From contig NZ_RQEY01000018.1 of assembly GCF_004770105.1 (NCBI RefSeq), forward strand, positions 62,001 through 126,000: a stretch of DNA of 64,000 nt. Reading direction: 5' to 3'. Shown here in pieces: positions 19,168-28,721 of this stretch (position 1 is the stretch's first letter; each line of letters opens with the position of its first letter). The DNA comes from Leptospira andrefontaineae. Lineage in GTDB: Bacteria > Spirochaetota > Leptospiria > Leptospirales > Leptospiraceae. The notes beneath the pieces are model-generated. The model saw only the letters and a program-made list of their open reading frames with translations. It was not told where the DNA came from and did no database searches. A program made the position numbers and the translations under genes.

Positions 19168-21513
19168 TCAATTTAAGGGGGAAAGAGACTGTAATTCTAT
19201 GATCATTTTCGTACCATGATCCAACTCACTTTCTGCATAAATTCTGCCATTTAGAGCTTCTACTTGAGACTTGGTGAGAAATAGTCCAACCCCTCTTGCA
19301 TCTGGATGTCTATGGAATGTTTTATGTAAACCGAACAGTTTGCTTTGGTATTTATTCAGATCTATCCCTAATCCATTGTCTTCTACGATCAGTAAATATT
19401 TATCTTCCACAATTTCTGTTCGGATTTCTATCTTTGGAATTCGATGGGAAGATCTATATTTAATAGAATTTGAAATTAGATTTAATAAGATACTTTCCAA
19501 GTAAGTCTTATCGTATTCGAATTCTTCGAGTGCGGAGAAGTCGAAGCGGACCTCAGCGGAAGTTTCCAGGATTTGGCCTTCTAAAATTCTCAGGATCTTT
19601 TTTAGGATAGAATCGAATCTGACTGTTTCAATCTTTCTTCTCGTCCCTTCTTGTATTTTTAAAACTTCTACTAAGCTGTCTAAGGTCTCTTGTAAATAAT
19701 CCACAGAAATCTTGAATTTTCCGACTAAAGAATGGACTTCTTCTTCAGATTGGGCTTCTTCCACCAATTCCACTAGGGAAATCAAATTGCTTGTAGGAGC
19801 TCTTAAATTATGAGAAGTGATATGTGCGTAGTTTAGAAGTTGTGCATTCTTTCTGCCCAATTGGTCGGCTAAAATTTCCAATTGTAGTTTTGTATCTTCC
19901 AGTCTTTCTAAATATTCCTGAGCGCCCGATACATCCGTACCGATTCCTAAAAACCCGGAAATTTTAGAATCATAACCTTTGACAGTGGTGATGATCATTT
20001 GTGCAGGGAAAACGGTTCCGTCCTTTCTTCTGTATTTCCAGATCCTGGAATCGTATGATTCTCTTTTGGCAACCTCGCTAAATATATCGAAACCTTTAAG
20101 TTCTTTATTATAAAGTTGGCTTAGTTCTTTGCCTCTTTTACTTGTATCTTCTTTGTCGTGGAGTATTTCAGGTGTATATTTACCGATCAATTCTTCTTCC
20201 GAATATCCGAATAGATTCTCGGCTCCCTTGCTGAAAACCGTGATTACTCCTTGTAGATCCGTTTTAATAATAGCGACTTGGGTAGCCGAATCTAAGATCT
20301 GTTTCATCTCGTAGTTGATCGCCATTAACGATTGTTCTGCGATTTTCTTTTCAGTGATATCTTCTATCTGTGAAACAAAATATAAAAAGTTATCTAATTT
20401 ATCCCTGACGGAGGAAACGCTTAGGTTGATCCAAATAATGGAACCATCTTTTTTGAAGTAGCGTTTTTCCATTTTGTAGGATTCAATCTTATTGTCTAAG
20501 ATCTGTTTTACGAATGATAAATCCTTTTCTAGATCTTCCGGATGAGTGATGTCTTGGAAGGTGAGGGAGTGAAATTCAGCTTCTGAATATCCTAACATCT
20601 CACAAAGTTTTCTATTTACTTTTAACCATTTTCCTTCAGAAGAAACGACTGCCATTCCAATCCCATTATTCTCGAACGCCCCTCTGAACATGAGTTCACT
20701 TAAGACAAGGTTATCTTGATTCTTTCTGGATTCTTGGTCTGCAAGTTTGATACGGGTGATATCCCAATTTGTTCCGATCATTTGGATCGGATTCCCTTCC
20801 GAATCTCTGAAAACTGCGGCAATTGCTTTTATATAATGAACAGATTTATCGGGCCAAATAATCCTGAATTCAGTATCGAATTCTTTTCTTCCAGCAACTG
20901 CATTATAAAAATCTTCTATAGCTCTGGTCTTATCTTCCGGGTGTAGTGACTTCTCCCAAGCCTCATATGCACCTGAAAATTCCGTTTTCGGAATTCCATA
21001 TAGCTTATACATTCCTTCGTCCCAGACTAGAACGTTTTTTATCAGATCTAGATCCCAGATCCCGACATTTGCCGCTTTTGTCGCGAGTTTTAATCTTCTA
21101 TTACTTTGTCTGAGAGATTCACGATCTGCTTTTGGTTTTGTAATTTCTTGGAGTAAGAATATATATTTGCCTGAACCGCTTGTAGAAGATTCTAAATACC
21201 GAATTCCGACCTTAAAGTATAAAAAATCTCCGTTTGATCCGGCGATCTTCAATTCGAATGCCTCCGGATTTTGTCCGCTTTTTGCGGATCCAATTTCTAC
21301 TTCTAATTTTGTCCTGTCCGTAGGATGGATCTTTGTGAGGAAAAGTGAGAGAGAAATTTCGGATTCGTTTAAACCTAAACGTTTAGAGAGTTGAGAAGGG
21401 ATCTTGCAAAGATTTAGATCTTCCGTTTCCCAAACATATGTGTCCAGAAGTTCGGTTAGGAAATCTAGGGTTTGAGTGGATTTGGTTTTTCCGAGTTCTT
21501 CTTTTTGAGACAT
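19168..21513 (-). CDS. Multi-PAS sensor histidine kinase (soluble)
   Basis: The protein has 781 residues from the ATG at 21513; a TTG at 21576 would add 21 residues but has no ribosome site. Four PAS domains follow one another (about 30-145, 155-270, 280-405 and 410-535), with PAC ends such as QMIGTNWDITRIK and GFLGIGTDVSGAQ. There is no membrane segment, so it probably senses a cytoplasmic signal. The phospho-acceptor is in SHNLRAP (about His568). The ATPase domain shows NLISNSIKYRS, DNGLGID and GVGLFLTKSQ. No receiver gene is adjacent, so the partner is unknown. Confidence 0.92.
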   Translation of the reverse strand: MSQKEELGKTKSTQTLDFLTELLDTYVWETEDLNLCKIPSQLSKRLGLNESEISLSLFLTKIHPTDRTKLEVEIGSAKSGQNPEAFELKIAGSNGDFLYFKVGIRYLESSTSGSGKYIFLLQEITKPKADRESLRQSNRRLKLATKAANVGIWDLDLIKNVLVWDEGMYKLYGIPKTEFSGAYEAWEKSLHPEDKTRAIEDFYNAVAGRKEFDTEFRIIWPDKSVHYIKAIAAVFRDSEGNPIQMIGTNWDITRIKLADQESRKNQDNLVLSELMFRGAFENNGIGMAVVSSEGKWLKVNRKLCEMLGYSEAEFHSLTFQDITHPEDLEKDLSFVKQILDNKIESYKMEKRYFKKDGSIIWINLSVSSVRDKLDNFLYFVSQIEDITEKKIAEQSLMAINYEMKQILDSATQVAIIKTDLQGVITVFSKGAENLFGYSEEELIGKYTPEILHDKEDTSKRGKELSQLYNKELKGFDIFSEVAKRESYDSRIWKYRRKDGTVFPAQMIITTVKGYDSKISGFLGIGTDVSGAQEYLERLEDTKLQLEILADQLGRKNAQLLNYAHITSHNLRAPTSNLISLVELVEEAQSEEEVHSLVGKFKISVDYLQETLDSLVEVLKIQEGTRRKIETVRFDSILKKILRILEGQILETSAEVRFDFSALEEFEYDKTYLESILLNLISNSIKYRSSHRIPKIEIRTEIVEDKYLLIVEDNGLGIDLNKYQSKLFGLHKTFHRHPDARGVGLFLTKSQVEALNGRIYAESELDHGTKMIIELQSLSPLN

Positions 21514-21594
21514 ACCAGGTTTAACTCGGGTCAATGGAATCTTAGACGTAAGATATTGGAAGTCAACACCAAACAAAAAAGTTCTTTCTGTATT

Positions 21595-22425
21595 ATGGAT
21601 CTAGTTTCTTATTTTGGCATGTCTGATCTCCCATTGATTACAAATATTCACGAAGTCCCAGGTGGTAAAATTTTCCAGATCACCATGAATCGCCCGGAAG
21701 TTCATAATGCAGTGAATAAGGAAATGGCAGATCTGTTTGTAGAAGCATGGAGAACTTTTCAAAAGGATCCCGAACTTACGGTAGCTGTTTTACATGGAGC
21801 AGGTGATAAGGCATTTTGTTCCGGAGCAGATCTTTCCGGTTTGGATAAAATGGCAAATCTGTATCTAAACCAAGAAGAAAGAGAAGAATATGCTAAGAAC
21901 GATCCTGGTCCTTTAGGAGGATCAAGGATTGTTCAAAAAAAACCTGTGATCACTGTATCTCATGGTTATACATACGCAGGCGGTTTGGAATTATTTTGTC
22001 ATGGCCATATTCGTATTGCGGAGCCTCAGGCAATCTTCTCTGTTGCTTGTAGAAGATGGGGAGTTCCTCTAGTAGATGGAGGCACTGTTTATCTTCCAAG
22101 ATTGCTTGGTTGGGGATCTGCATTACCACTCATACTAACAGGGCAAAGGATCCGCGCAGAGAGAGCTTACCAGCTTGGCTTAGTATGGGAACTTGTTAAA
22201 AAAGGAAAAGGTTTAGAAAGAGCATTCTCTTATGCCACCCAACTTTGTAGGCAACCTAGAGATGCAATGTTTGCGGATCTAAATTCTGCCTTAGACGGTT
22301 GGAATCTTACTGTAAAGGAAGCCTTAACATTAGAAGCCAGAAATACTTTTCCGGTAATGGAAAGCAAAAGCACCAAAGAAGGAGTAAAACGTTTCTTAGA
22401 TGGAGATCGTTTCTGGTTTCGTTAG
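21595..22425 (+). CDS. Enoyl-CoA hydratase/isomerase (crotonase) family protein
   Basis: The frame runs back to 21472, but that part overlaps the divergent kinase gene and has no homology; ATGs at 21595 or 21619 are more likely. The protein of about 276 residues has crotonase marks: NRPEVHNAVNKEM, oxyanion-hole segment AFCSGADLSGL, and GYTYAGGLELFCHGHIRIAE. The segment WGVPLVDGGTVYLPRLLG stands where hydratases have a catalytic glutamate, and that glutamate is not visible, so hydratase activity is doubtful. It probably acts on an acyl-CoA, in fatty acid or related metabolism. Confidence 0.85.
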   Translation: MDLVSYFGMSDLPLITNIHEVPGGKIFQITMNRPEVHNAVNKEMADLFVEAWRTFQKDPELTVAVLHGAGDKAFCSGADLSGLDKMANLYLNQEEREEYAKNDPGPLGGSRIVQKKPVITVSHGYTYAGGLELFCHGHIRIAEPQAIFSVACRRWGVPLVDGGTVYLPRLLGWGSALPLILTGQRIRAERAYQLGLVWELVKKGKGLERAFSYATQLCRQPRDAMFADLNSALDGWNLTVKEALTLEARNTFPVMESKSTKEGVKRFLDGDRFWFR

Positions 22426-22569
22426 AATATAATAAGCTTAAGCATTCTCTATATCTAAAATTGTATTGTTGATTCCGAAGAATAGTGATCTAATCCTAAA
22501 ACCATTGCGGTTCCTTATCAATCAGATATTATTTGGAAAAATCTATCTGCCATAATATGGAGAATGTTT

Positions 22570-22836
22570 ATGCGATCTAAAAAAAGGATTTTGATCTTAC
22601 TATTGGTTTTATTTTCGTTTGGTTTTGTAAATTGTGATGCTTATGACGATTTATACGGAACCGGAGATGATAAGAGTGACAAAAAAAATTGCAGTGCAGC
22701 TGCTGCGTTGTATTTAAGCTGCTCTAACGAAAACCCGGGATATGCAAATACTGCATGCTCTTCCCAATATCTATTGGCTGCAGCAGCTTGTGGTTATGGC
22801 GGGGGAAGTGGAGGCGGCGGCGGGGGAGGTTACTAA
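22570..22836 (+). CDS. Small cysteine- and glycine-rich lipoprotein
   Basis: The start at 22570 is preferred over 22564 because GGAG at 22559-22562 is 7 bases away. The product of 88 residues has a lipoprotein signal with lipobox FVNC. The mature part has four further cysteines (in NCSAA, LSCSN, TACSS and AACGY) and ends in a run of glycines, GGGSGGGGGGGY. It is not a recognised family. Small Cys-rich lipoproteins like this are common in Leptospira. A terminator follows directly. Confidence 0.72.
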   Translation: MRSKKRILILLLVLFSFGFVNCDAYDDLYGTGDDKSDKKNCSAAAALYLSCSNENPGYANTACSSQYLLAAAACGYGGGSGGGGGGGY

Positions 22837-22858
22837 ACTTTCTCCCCGAGTTTTGAAA

Positions 22859-22893
22859 GCGGATCAGCAATTGTTTGATCCGCGTTTTAATTT
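22859..22893. terminator. Terminator after the small lipoprotein
   Basis: GCGGATCA, 9-base loop, TGATCCGC, then GTTTTAATTTT. It is a perfect 8-base stem followed by T-rich DNA, between convergent genes. Confidence 0.78.
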
Positions 22894-23810
22894 TATTTCT
22901 GTCCTGAAAGAATTTCTACATTCCATTCTTTTAAATTAGTTAATACAAAATTCAAAAGTGTTTCCTGGGCTTTTTTAGAATCTTTGGTGTCTATTTGAGC
23001 TCCGAACTTCATATGGATCTTTCTGTCTCTATATAAGCTACCTAAATCCTTCCAGATCTTACCGTTTTCCCAAAAATCAGTTTTGATCGCAAATGGTACT
23101 ACCGGAACTCCAGCTCTGGAAGCAAGTTTGACCGCAATTGAATTGAATTCCGCAGGATTAAAAGTTCTAGTCCTTGTACTCTGAGGAAATACTACGATAG
23201 AAACTCCTTTTTTCAGCAGAGTAGCACCTTCTTCTAATACCTTGACTAAGTCTTCTCTTGGGTTGTCTCGTCCTACAGCGATCGGATCCCTACTTCTCAT
23301 GATAGGGCCAAAATAACCCTTTATTAAACTTTCTTTAACTACATAGGTTAGTCTTCTATGAGGCACTAAAAAATAGGAAAAGACGAAAGTTTCTAGAACA
23401 CTCATATGGTTTCCCGCAAAAACCACAGGCCCCTTAGGAGAAATAACATTCTCTAAATTTTCAATTTGGAATTTTCCTTGGCAACCTTCGATCAAGTCCA
23501 AGATCCCACCCGATAATTCAATCCAACGAGGATCGAAAAACTTTCCTTTTAGAGCAGTTTGCCTTGCGATCATGATTTGTCGGAAGTATCCGTATAAAAA
23601 TGTAAGATCTGAACCGAGTAGGACCCGATCTAAGAGCCATCTTCTTCGATTGGAAGGAGTGACATATCTCAAGCTCACTCCTTCTCTCAGCTCGATCCTT
23701 TGTCCCAATTCTTCCTTGGTTAAGTCGTAGATCCCGGTTTTTAAGGCTGAGTCCGGGATTTTGACTATAGGTGTTGTGATCTTATCATGAATGGATTCTG
23801 TTAAACTCAC
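22893..23810 (-). CDS. Lysophospholipid acyltransferase family protein (PlsC-like, variant motifs)
   Basis: This 305-residue protein has the PlsC domain at about residues 110-290. The usual NHX4D motif is NHMSVLE here (N134, H135, E140), and the usual FPEGTRSR block reads FPQSTRTR (about 208-215). Both changes occur together, so it is a divergent branch and not a broken gene. It would transfer an acyl group to lysophosphatidate or another acceptor at the inner membrane. It converges on the small lipoprotein gene and lies downstream of leuCD on the same strand, 127 bases away, probably as its own unit. Confidence 0.85.
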   Translation of the reverse strand: MSLTESIHDKITTPIVKIPDSALKTGIYDLTKEELGQRIELREGVSLRYVTPSNRRRWLLDRVLLGSDLTFLYGYFRQIMIARQTALKGKFFDPRWIELSGGILDLIEGCQGKFQIENLENVISPKGPVVFAGNHMSVLETFVFSYFLVPHRRLTYVVKESLIKGYFGPIMRSRDPIAVGRDNPREDLVKVLEEGATLLKKGVSIVVFPQSTRTRTFNPAEFNSIAVKLASRAGVPVVPFAIKTDFWENGKIWKDLGSLYRDRKIHMKFGAQIDTKDSKKAQETLLNFVLTNLKEWNVEILSGQK

Positions 23811-23937
23811 TCTAGGTTCCTTTTAGAAGCGAAAGAATGACGAACATATTAATTTTCCCCGAATTCTTTTCCAGCTAATAAAAGGTTTTTTAAGATCTAT
23901 TGTGCAGAGCACCGTTACAAAAATTTCCGGGAGAAGA

Positions 23938-24564
23938 TCACCAGTGCACTTCCAAAAACGGTTTTTCTACTTTGCGTTTCTCTTCGAAATTTAGGATCTC
24001 TTTTGCATTTTTCAGAGTGATATCAATATCGTCTAAACCTTCTCGGATCCGGTTCACAGAAGCGGGATCCAAATGAAAGAAGAAGGTTTTATCTCCCGCT
24101 TGCACTTCCGAATTTTCCAGATTGATCCTGATTTGAGATCCTGGATTTTTAGAAACCCATTCATTTAGATATGTGATCTCTTCTTCTTTCAAACGGACTA
24201 ATGCGATCCCATTCTTTGCGGAATTAATGGAGAAGATATCCGCGAAAGAAGGAGCTAAAATCGCTCTGAATCCGAAATCTGCAAGTGCCCAAGGTGCATG
24301 TTCTCTACTAGAACCGCAGCCGAAATTTTTTCCTGCTATAAGAACGCTTGCATTTTTAAATCCTTCCCGATTCAGAATAAATTCAGGATTTGGAATATTT
24401 CCCTCTAAGTCTGAATATCTCCAATCATGAAAAAGATGTTTTCCAAAACCTTTCTTATCTATTAATTTCATAAATTGTTTTGGAAGGATTTGATCCGTAT
24501 CAATATCCTCTCTTGGGATAGAGATCGGGACTCCGGTATGTATCGTCCAAATTTTTGAGCTCAT
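23938..24564 (-). CDS. leuD: 3-isopropylmalate dehydratase small subunit LeuD
   Basis: This 208-residue protein has the small-subunit aconitase swivel domain. The signature [17 protein letters not shown] lies near residue 80 and [12 protein letters not shown] near the start. With LeuC it isomerises 2-isopropylmalate to 3-isopropylmalate in leucine synthesis; in Leptospira it may also act in the citramalate route to isoleucine. It overlaps leuC by 4 bases. Confidence 0.97.
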   Translation of the reverse strand: MSSKIWTIHTGVPISIPREDIDTDQILPKQFMKLIDKKGFGKHLFHDWRYSDLEGNIPNPEFILNREGFKNASVLIAGKNFGCGSSREHAPWALADFGFRAILAPSFADIFSINSAKNGIALVRLKEEEITYLNEWVSKNPGSQIRINLENSEVQAGDKTFFFHLDPASVNRIREGLDDIDITLKNAKEILNFEEKRKVEKPFLEVHW

Positions 24565-25964
24565 GCTAATTTCCTCACATCTGAAAATTTTCCGGTCACT
24601 GCGGCAGCCGCTGCCATAGAAGGACTTACCAAATGAGTTCTCCCACCTCTACCTTGTCTTCCTTCAAAGTTTCTGTTGGAAGTGGAAGCGCATCTTTCTC
24701 CCGGTTTTAATACGTCGTCGTTCATTGCAAGACAAAGAGAACAACCAGGCTCTCTCCATTCAAATCCAGCATCTTTGAAAATTTTATCTAAACCTTCCGA
24801 TTCCGCCTGACGTTTTACAGAACCTGATCCAGGAACGACCAAAGCTTGCACATTAGGATGGACTTTTTTTCCTTTGGCAACTTCTGCTGCGGATCTCAAG
24901 TCTTCTATCCTAGAATTTGTGCAGGAACCAATGAATACCTTATCGATTTTGATCTCAGAAATTGGAGTTCCGGGTTTTAAACCCATATACTCTAACGCGT
25001 TCTGAGCAGTTTCTTTTGCTCTTGGATCTTGGAATTCTTCCGGGTCAGGAACTACAGCTCCGATCGACAAAGACTGAGAAGGATTTGTTCCCCAAGTGAC
25101 CTGGGGTTCTATTTTAGAAATATCTAATTCTATAATCTCATCGTATACAGCGTCTTTATCTGTGAAGAATGTTTTCCAATATTCGACTGCTTGATCGAAA
25201 CTTTTTCCTTTTGGGATCAATTTTCTATCTTTCAAATAATCGAATGTGATCTGATCAGGAGCGATCAAACTTGCTCTTGCTCCTGCTTCTATACTCATAT
25301 TACAAATAGTCATTCTTCCTTCCATGGAAAGGGAATTTATCCATTCTCCCTTATATTCCATGGTAAAACCTCTTCCTCCTGAGGTTCCTATTTTCGAGAT
25401 CAATTCCAAGACGATATCTTTTGCAGTGATCCCAAAACCGGGCTTGCCGATAAAACGAACCAACATTGATCTTGTTTTGGCTTGTTTTAAAGTTTGAGTG
25501 GCAAGCACATGTTCCACTTCACTTGTTCCTATTCCGAAAGCCAATGCACCGAATGCCCCATGTGTTGCAGTATGAGAATCGCCGCATACGATAACTGAAC
25601 CTGGGATAGTAAACCCTAACTCCGGACCCAAAACGTGTACGATGCCTTGCTCAGGATCTTCCGGACCGAATAGACGGACTCCGAAGTCTTTGCAGTTTTT
25701 TTCCATTGTATCTATTTGCAATCTGGAGACAGGCCCTGCTGCATCTCTATTCTTACGATCTCTTGTGGAAACATTATGATCCACAACTCCGAAGGTAAGA
25801 TCGGTCCTTCTTATATTTCTATTCTTAGTTCTTAAACCTTCGAAAGCTTGGGCAGAAGTCACCTCATGAAGAATATGACGGTCCACATATAATATAGATT
25901 CTGAGTCAGAATCCTCTGAGATCCGATGACTTTCCCAAATTTTGTCGTATAAAGTTTGTCCCAT
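24561..25964 (-). CDS. leuC: 3-isopropylmalate dehydratase large subunit LeuC
   Basis: This 467-residue protein has the aconitase large-subunit fold. The iron-sulfur cysteines are in IGSCTNSR and in GCSLCLAMN near the C-terminus; DHNVSTRDR and [19 protein letters not shown] are family blocks. It works as a heterodimer with LeuD, which it overlaps by 4 bases. It is divergent from a LysR gene, with a 19-base palindrome in the 92-base gap, which suggests control by that regulator. Confidence 0.97.
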   Translation of the reverse strand: MGQTLYDKIWESHRISEDSDSESILYVDRHILHEVTSAQAFEGLRTKNRNIRRTDLTFGVVDHNVSTRDRKNRDAAGPVSRLQIDTMEKNCKDFGVRLFGPEDPEQGIVHVLGPELGFTIPGSVIVCGDSHTATHGAFGALAFGIGTSEVEHVLATQTLKQAKTRSMLVRFIGKPGFGITAKDIVLELISKIGTSGGRGFTMEYKGEWINSLSMEGRMTICNMSIEAGARASLIAPDQITFDYLKDRKLIPKGKSFDQAVEYWKTFFTDKDAVYDEIIELDISKIEPQVTWGTNPSQSLSIGAVVPDPEEFQDPRAKETAQNALEYMGLKPGTPISEIKIDKVFIGSCTNSRIEDLRSAAEVAKGKKVHPNVQALVVPGSGSVKRQAESEGLDKIFKDAGFEWREPGCSLCLAMNDDVLKPGERCASTSNRNFEGRQGRGGRTHLVSPSMAAAAAVTGKFSDVRKLA

Positions 25965-26031
25965 ATTTCCCTCTCGGTAAAGAAGGTATCAAATTTACTG
26001 ATATAATGCAAATAAATTGGTTTTATAAAAT

Positions 26032-26050
26032 ATATAACTAAAAGTTATAT
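26032..26050. promoter_or_regulatory. Candidate LysR operator between leuC and the LysR gene
   Basis: ATATAACT-AAA-AGTTATAT is a perfect 19-base inverted repeat, of a size and type like LysR boxes (T-N11-A core in ATAACTAAAAGTTAT). It ends 6 bases before the LysR ATG and lies about 70-85 bases upstream of leuC. Confidence 0.65.
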
Positions 26051-26056
26051 GTTCTT

Positions 26057-26956
26057 ATGGAATTCAGACAGATCATATATTTTCTGGAAATTTCAGAATC
26101 AGGCACATTCCAAAAGGCAGCTTCCCGTTTGGGATTAACTCAACCGGCTCTCTCTAAACAGATCTATCTTTTGGAAAAAGAATTAGGCGTTAGTGTTTTG
26201 GAAAGAGGAGGGAGATCTGTCCGACTCACTCACGAAGGAGAAAGATTCTACCAGTATTCTATCCGTATGAAAGAATTATGGGAAGAGATCCAAGATGCTT
26301 TCTCCAAGGAGAATGAACTAAAAGGAAATTATTCCATATCGGCTGGAGGGACAGTTTCTGCTTGGATCCTACCTCAGATCTTAAAGGAGATACTGAAAAA
26401 AAGACCAGGACTTTCTCTTTCCGTAAGAGAAGGGGACGCCGGGGAAACTAAGGATGCAGTATTGAAGGGAGAAGTGGATCTAGGGATATTGACGGGTCCG
26501 ATCTCAGAACCTAGTCTGAATGTTTTGGAATTTTTATCGGACCAGATCTTTCCGGTGGCTTCTAAGGATCATCCGCTCTTTCTAAAAAAGAAAATTAGAA
26601 TAGAGGATCTAAAAAAACAATCTTTTGTATTATTCCATCCAGGTTCCGCTCTTAGGAAAGTAGTTGAGAAGAGGATAAAATCATTCTCTAAAGAATTTGG
26701 TCCTAAGATCGCAATGGAACTTAGGAGCGTAGAATCGGTTATCAAATCTTTGGAAGCAGGGCTTGGGATAGGATTTTTATCCGAATATTCTATCAGCCCA
26801 AAATTAAAAAAAATAAAATTCGAAGATTGGAACACGGAAAGGAAATTTTATCTTTGTTATCGTAAAAAATCCGGACCTGGACTTGCTCTACTTGCTGAAG
26901 AAATTTTAAGATCTGCGAAGGAATGGGGATCTGCGAAAGGACCTTCTTCCCTTTAA
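26057..26956 (+). CDS. LysR family transcriptional regulator
   Basis: This 299-residue protein has the LysR helix-turn-helix at about 1-60 (FQKAASRLGLTQPALSKQIYLLEKELG) and a substrate-binding domain from about 90. It is divergent from leuCD with a palindrome in the gap, so it probably controls leuCD and itself, perhaps in answer to a branched-chain precursor. The ligand cannot be told. The ATG lacks a clear ribosome site. Confidence 0.93.
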   Translation: MEFRQIIYFLEISESGTFQKAASRLGLTQPALSKQIYLLEKELGVSVLERGGRSVRLTHEGERFYQYSIRMKELWEEIQDAFSKENELKGNYSISAGGTVSAWILPQILKEILKKRPGLSLSVREGDAGETKDAVLKGEVDLGILTGPISEPSLNVLEFLSDQIFPVASKDHPLFLKKKIRIEDLKKQSFVLFHPGSALRKVVEKRIKSFSKEFGPKIAMELRSVESVIKSLEAGLGIGFLSEYSISPKLKKIKFEDWNTERKFYLCYRKKSGPGLALLAEEILRSAKEWGSAKGPSSL

Positions 26957-26968
26957 AAGGAAGAAGGT
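26941..26968. terminator. Bidirectional terminator, LysR gene and hydrolase
   Basis: ACCTTCTTCC, 8-base loop, GGAAGAAGGT: a perfect 10-base stem overlapping the LysR stop codon and followed by an AT-rich stretch. It lies between convergent genes. Confidence 0.75.
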
Positions 26969-26975
26969 GATCATC

Positions 26976-27977
26976 TTATTTTACTCCGGTTTTATGCAAG
27001 AAGTCCAAAACTTCTTTTTGGACTTTCTCCTTATCGGAGAATACATGTTTAGAAGTCAAAACATGGCTTCCTATTTCTATTTGAGCCTTTGTATTAAGAG
27101 GATTCGGATTATCTCCTCCGATCTTATCAAAACCTTTTAACATAGCAGGCACACTTGCCGTTTTGTCTTGATGATCCTTGTCCTTATAATAATATACTAA
27201 TAGAGTAGGAACCTTTATATTTTCCAAACTATGTTGGCTGAGAACGAATTTAGTCGCGTTACTTACGTGTTGGATCGCGGCTAAATATTGATCCTTATAC
27301 CAATGTTCGTAATAATGTTCTCCAATTCCATCATCCGGTGTTTTAGGAGGAGACTTTCTGATCTTTCCTTGGACTGTTTCTCCGAATGTCATTCCACCCG
27401 GGTAGAAGAATATTTTAGCCAAAGGAACGGCAAAATCAAAGAATGGGGAGAATAATACCAGATCCTTGATCTTATCCGGATACTTTCCAGCCAGATAAAC
27501 AGAGATCAAACCGCCCATACTTGTTCCCATAAGTATAGTTTGATTTCCTAATTTATCCATCATTAATAAACTTTCTTCAGCCACGCGTAGGTATTCAGTA
27601 AAAGGAGTATCCCTATGATCTTCATTATTTGTTCCATGACCAGGGAGTCTTAAGTAGTATGTATTTGCCTTGAGAGAGGCAGAAATTTTATCTACAGTTT
27701 CTTCTCCTTCTGCGCGGGACGCGCCGAAGCCATGTATATAAAGAATTGCATATTCCGTTTTACCGGCAGAGTAACGGATCAGCTTTTCTTCCGAGCCTTG
27801 TCTACCTTTGAGTGATTTGGTCTCTTCTAATTTAGTTTTATAAAACGAATCAAAACTTTGAGTTAAGTCCGCCTTTGGATGGAATTCGTATTTGGGAAAT
27901 GTAGCGTAATAGATCCCCAAATAGGCGATAAGCACAGCACCGAGGCCAATCGAAACCCGTTTGAATATTTTTTTCAT
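26976..27977 (-). CDS. Alpha/beta hydrolase, membrane-anchored
   Basis: The start at 27977 is chosen over 27989 because GGAGAG lies 6 bases upstream. The protein of 333 residues has an N-terminal membrane anchor (about 8-24) and an alpha/beta hydrolase fold with IHGFGASRAEGEE (oxyanion region), GTSMGGLIS (nucleophile serine) and, near the end, a histidine in IEIGSHVL. Resembles lysophospholipase or carboxylesterase families; the substrate is unknown. Confidence 0.87.
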   Translation of the reverse strand: MKKIFKRVSIGLGAVLIAYLGIYYATFPKYEFHPKADLTQSFDSFYKTKLEETKSLKGRQGSEEKLIRYSAGKTEYAILYIHGFGASRAEGEETVDKISASLKANTYYLRLPGHGTNNEDHRDTPFTEYLRVAEESLLMMDKLGNQTILMGTSMGGLISVYLAGKYPDKIKDLVLFSPFFDFAVPLAKIFFYPGGMTFGETVQGKIRKSPPKTPDDGIGEHYYEHWYKDQYLAAIQHVSNATKFVLSQHSLENIKVPTLLVYYYKDKDHQDKTASVPAMLKGFDKIGGDNPNPLNTKAQIEIGSHVLTSKHVFSDKEKVQKEVLDFLHKTGVK

Positions 27978-28109
27978 CCTTCTCTCCAATTATTTTGCGG
28001 ATTGAAATGAGCGACGAAAAGAATATTAGGAACCCTTTATTTTGAGGCAAGGATTTTTGTTGGAAGAAATATGAGGATTTAGACCGAGTTCTTCTTTAAC
28101 TAACGGCGC

Positions 28110-28541
28110 TTATGCCCGCTTTTTCTTTTCGGAATCCAATTGGAAAAGCACATCTGAAAGATGGAACTCACCTAGTTTTGCTTCTAGCGCGGATTGAGCC
28201 TCTTGGAAAATTCCAGTCAAAGTGGTTTGTATTTTTTTGCCCACAGGGCATTTCGGGTTGGGCTTATCATGGATGGAGAATAAAGGACCCTCTGTTTCCA
28301 CTGCCTTATAGATCTGTAAAAGTTGGATCTCTTCCGGAAATTTAGCGAGTTTTGCTCCTGTCACACCTTGTTTAGAAACTACAAGGCCCGCCTTTTTCAA
28401 TTTTCCTAGGATGTTTCGGACTACCACCGGGTTAGTCCCAATGCTATCCGCCATAATTTGGGAAGAACTGGCTTCTTCTCCATCCTTGTCTATCAAGGAA
28501 AGAATATGGATCGCTATGGAATATCTGCTCGGAATCGACAT
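28110..28541 (-). CDS. Rrf2 family transcriptional regulator
   Basis: This 143-residue protein has the Rrf2 winged helix (SIAIHILSLIDKD, SSSQIMADSIGTNPVVVRNI, LGKLKKAGLVVS). The single cysteine in NPKCPVGKK stands where iron-sulfur members have three, so it does not look like an IscR-type Fe-S protein. It may instead sense a thiol or metabolite. The upstream gap holds a 25-base inverted repeat, a likely site for its own control. Confidence 0.9.
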   Translation of the reverse strand: MSIPSRYSIAIHILSLIDKDGEEASSSQIMADSIGTNPVVVRNILGKLKKAGLVVSKQGVTGAKLAKFPEEIQLLQIYKAVETEGPLFSIHDKPNPKCPVGKKIQTTLTGIFQEAQSALEAKLGEFHLSDVLFQLDSEKKKRA

Positions 28542-28567
28542 CTTTCCCCCTTAGTTGATATTGGACG

Positions 28568-28592
28568 ATATGATCGGATTCGCCAATCATAT
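28568..28592. promoter_or_regulatory. Inverted repeat upstream of the Rrf2 gene
   Basis: ATATGAT-N11-ATCATAT spans 25 bases, 27 bases upstream of the Rrf2 start, in the gap shared with the divergent lipoprotein gene. Rrf2 regulators often bind palindromes of this size. Confidence 0.55.
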
Positions 28593-28721
28593 TTTCGAAC
28601 GGCAAAAGTACCTAGGAACTCTCCCGGCAGGGAATAAAAAACAAATATGAGTCTATTTTTTCGTTTTCCCCTGGTTTAAGAAATATATTTCTGATTTCTG
28701 CAATTTCTCGGAGGCAATCCT

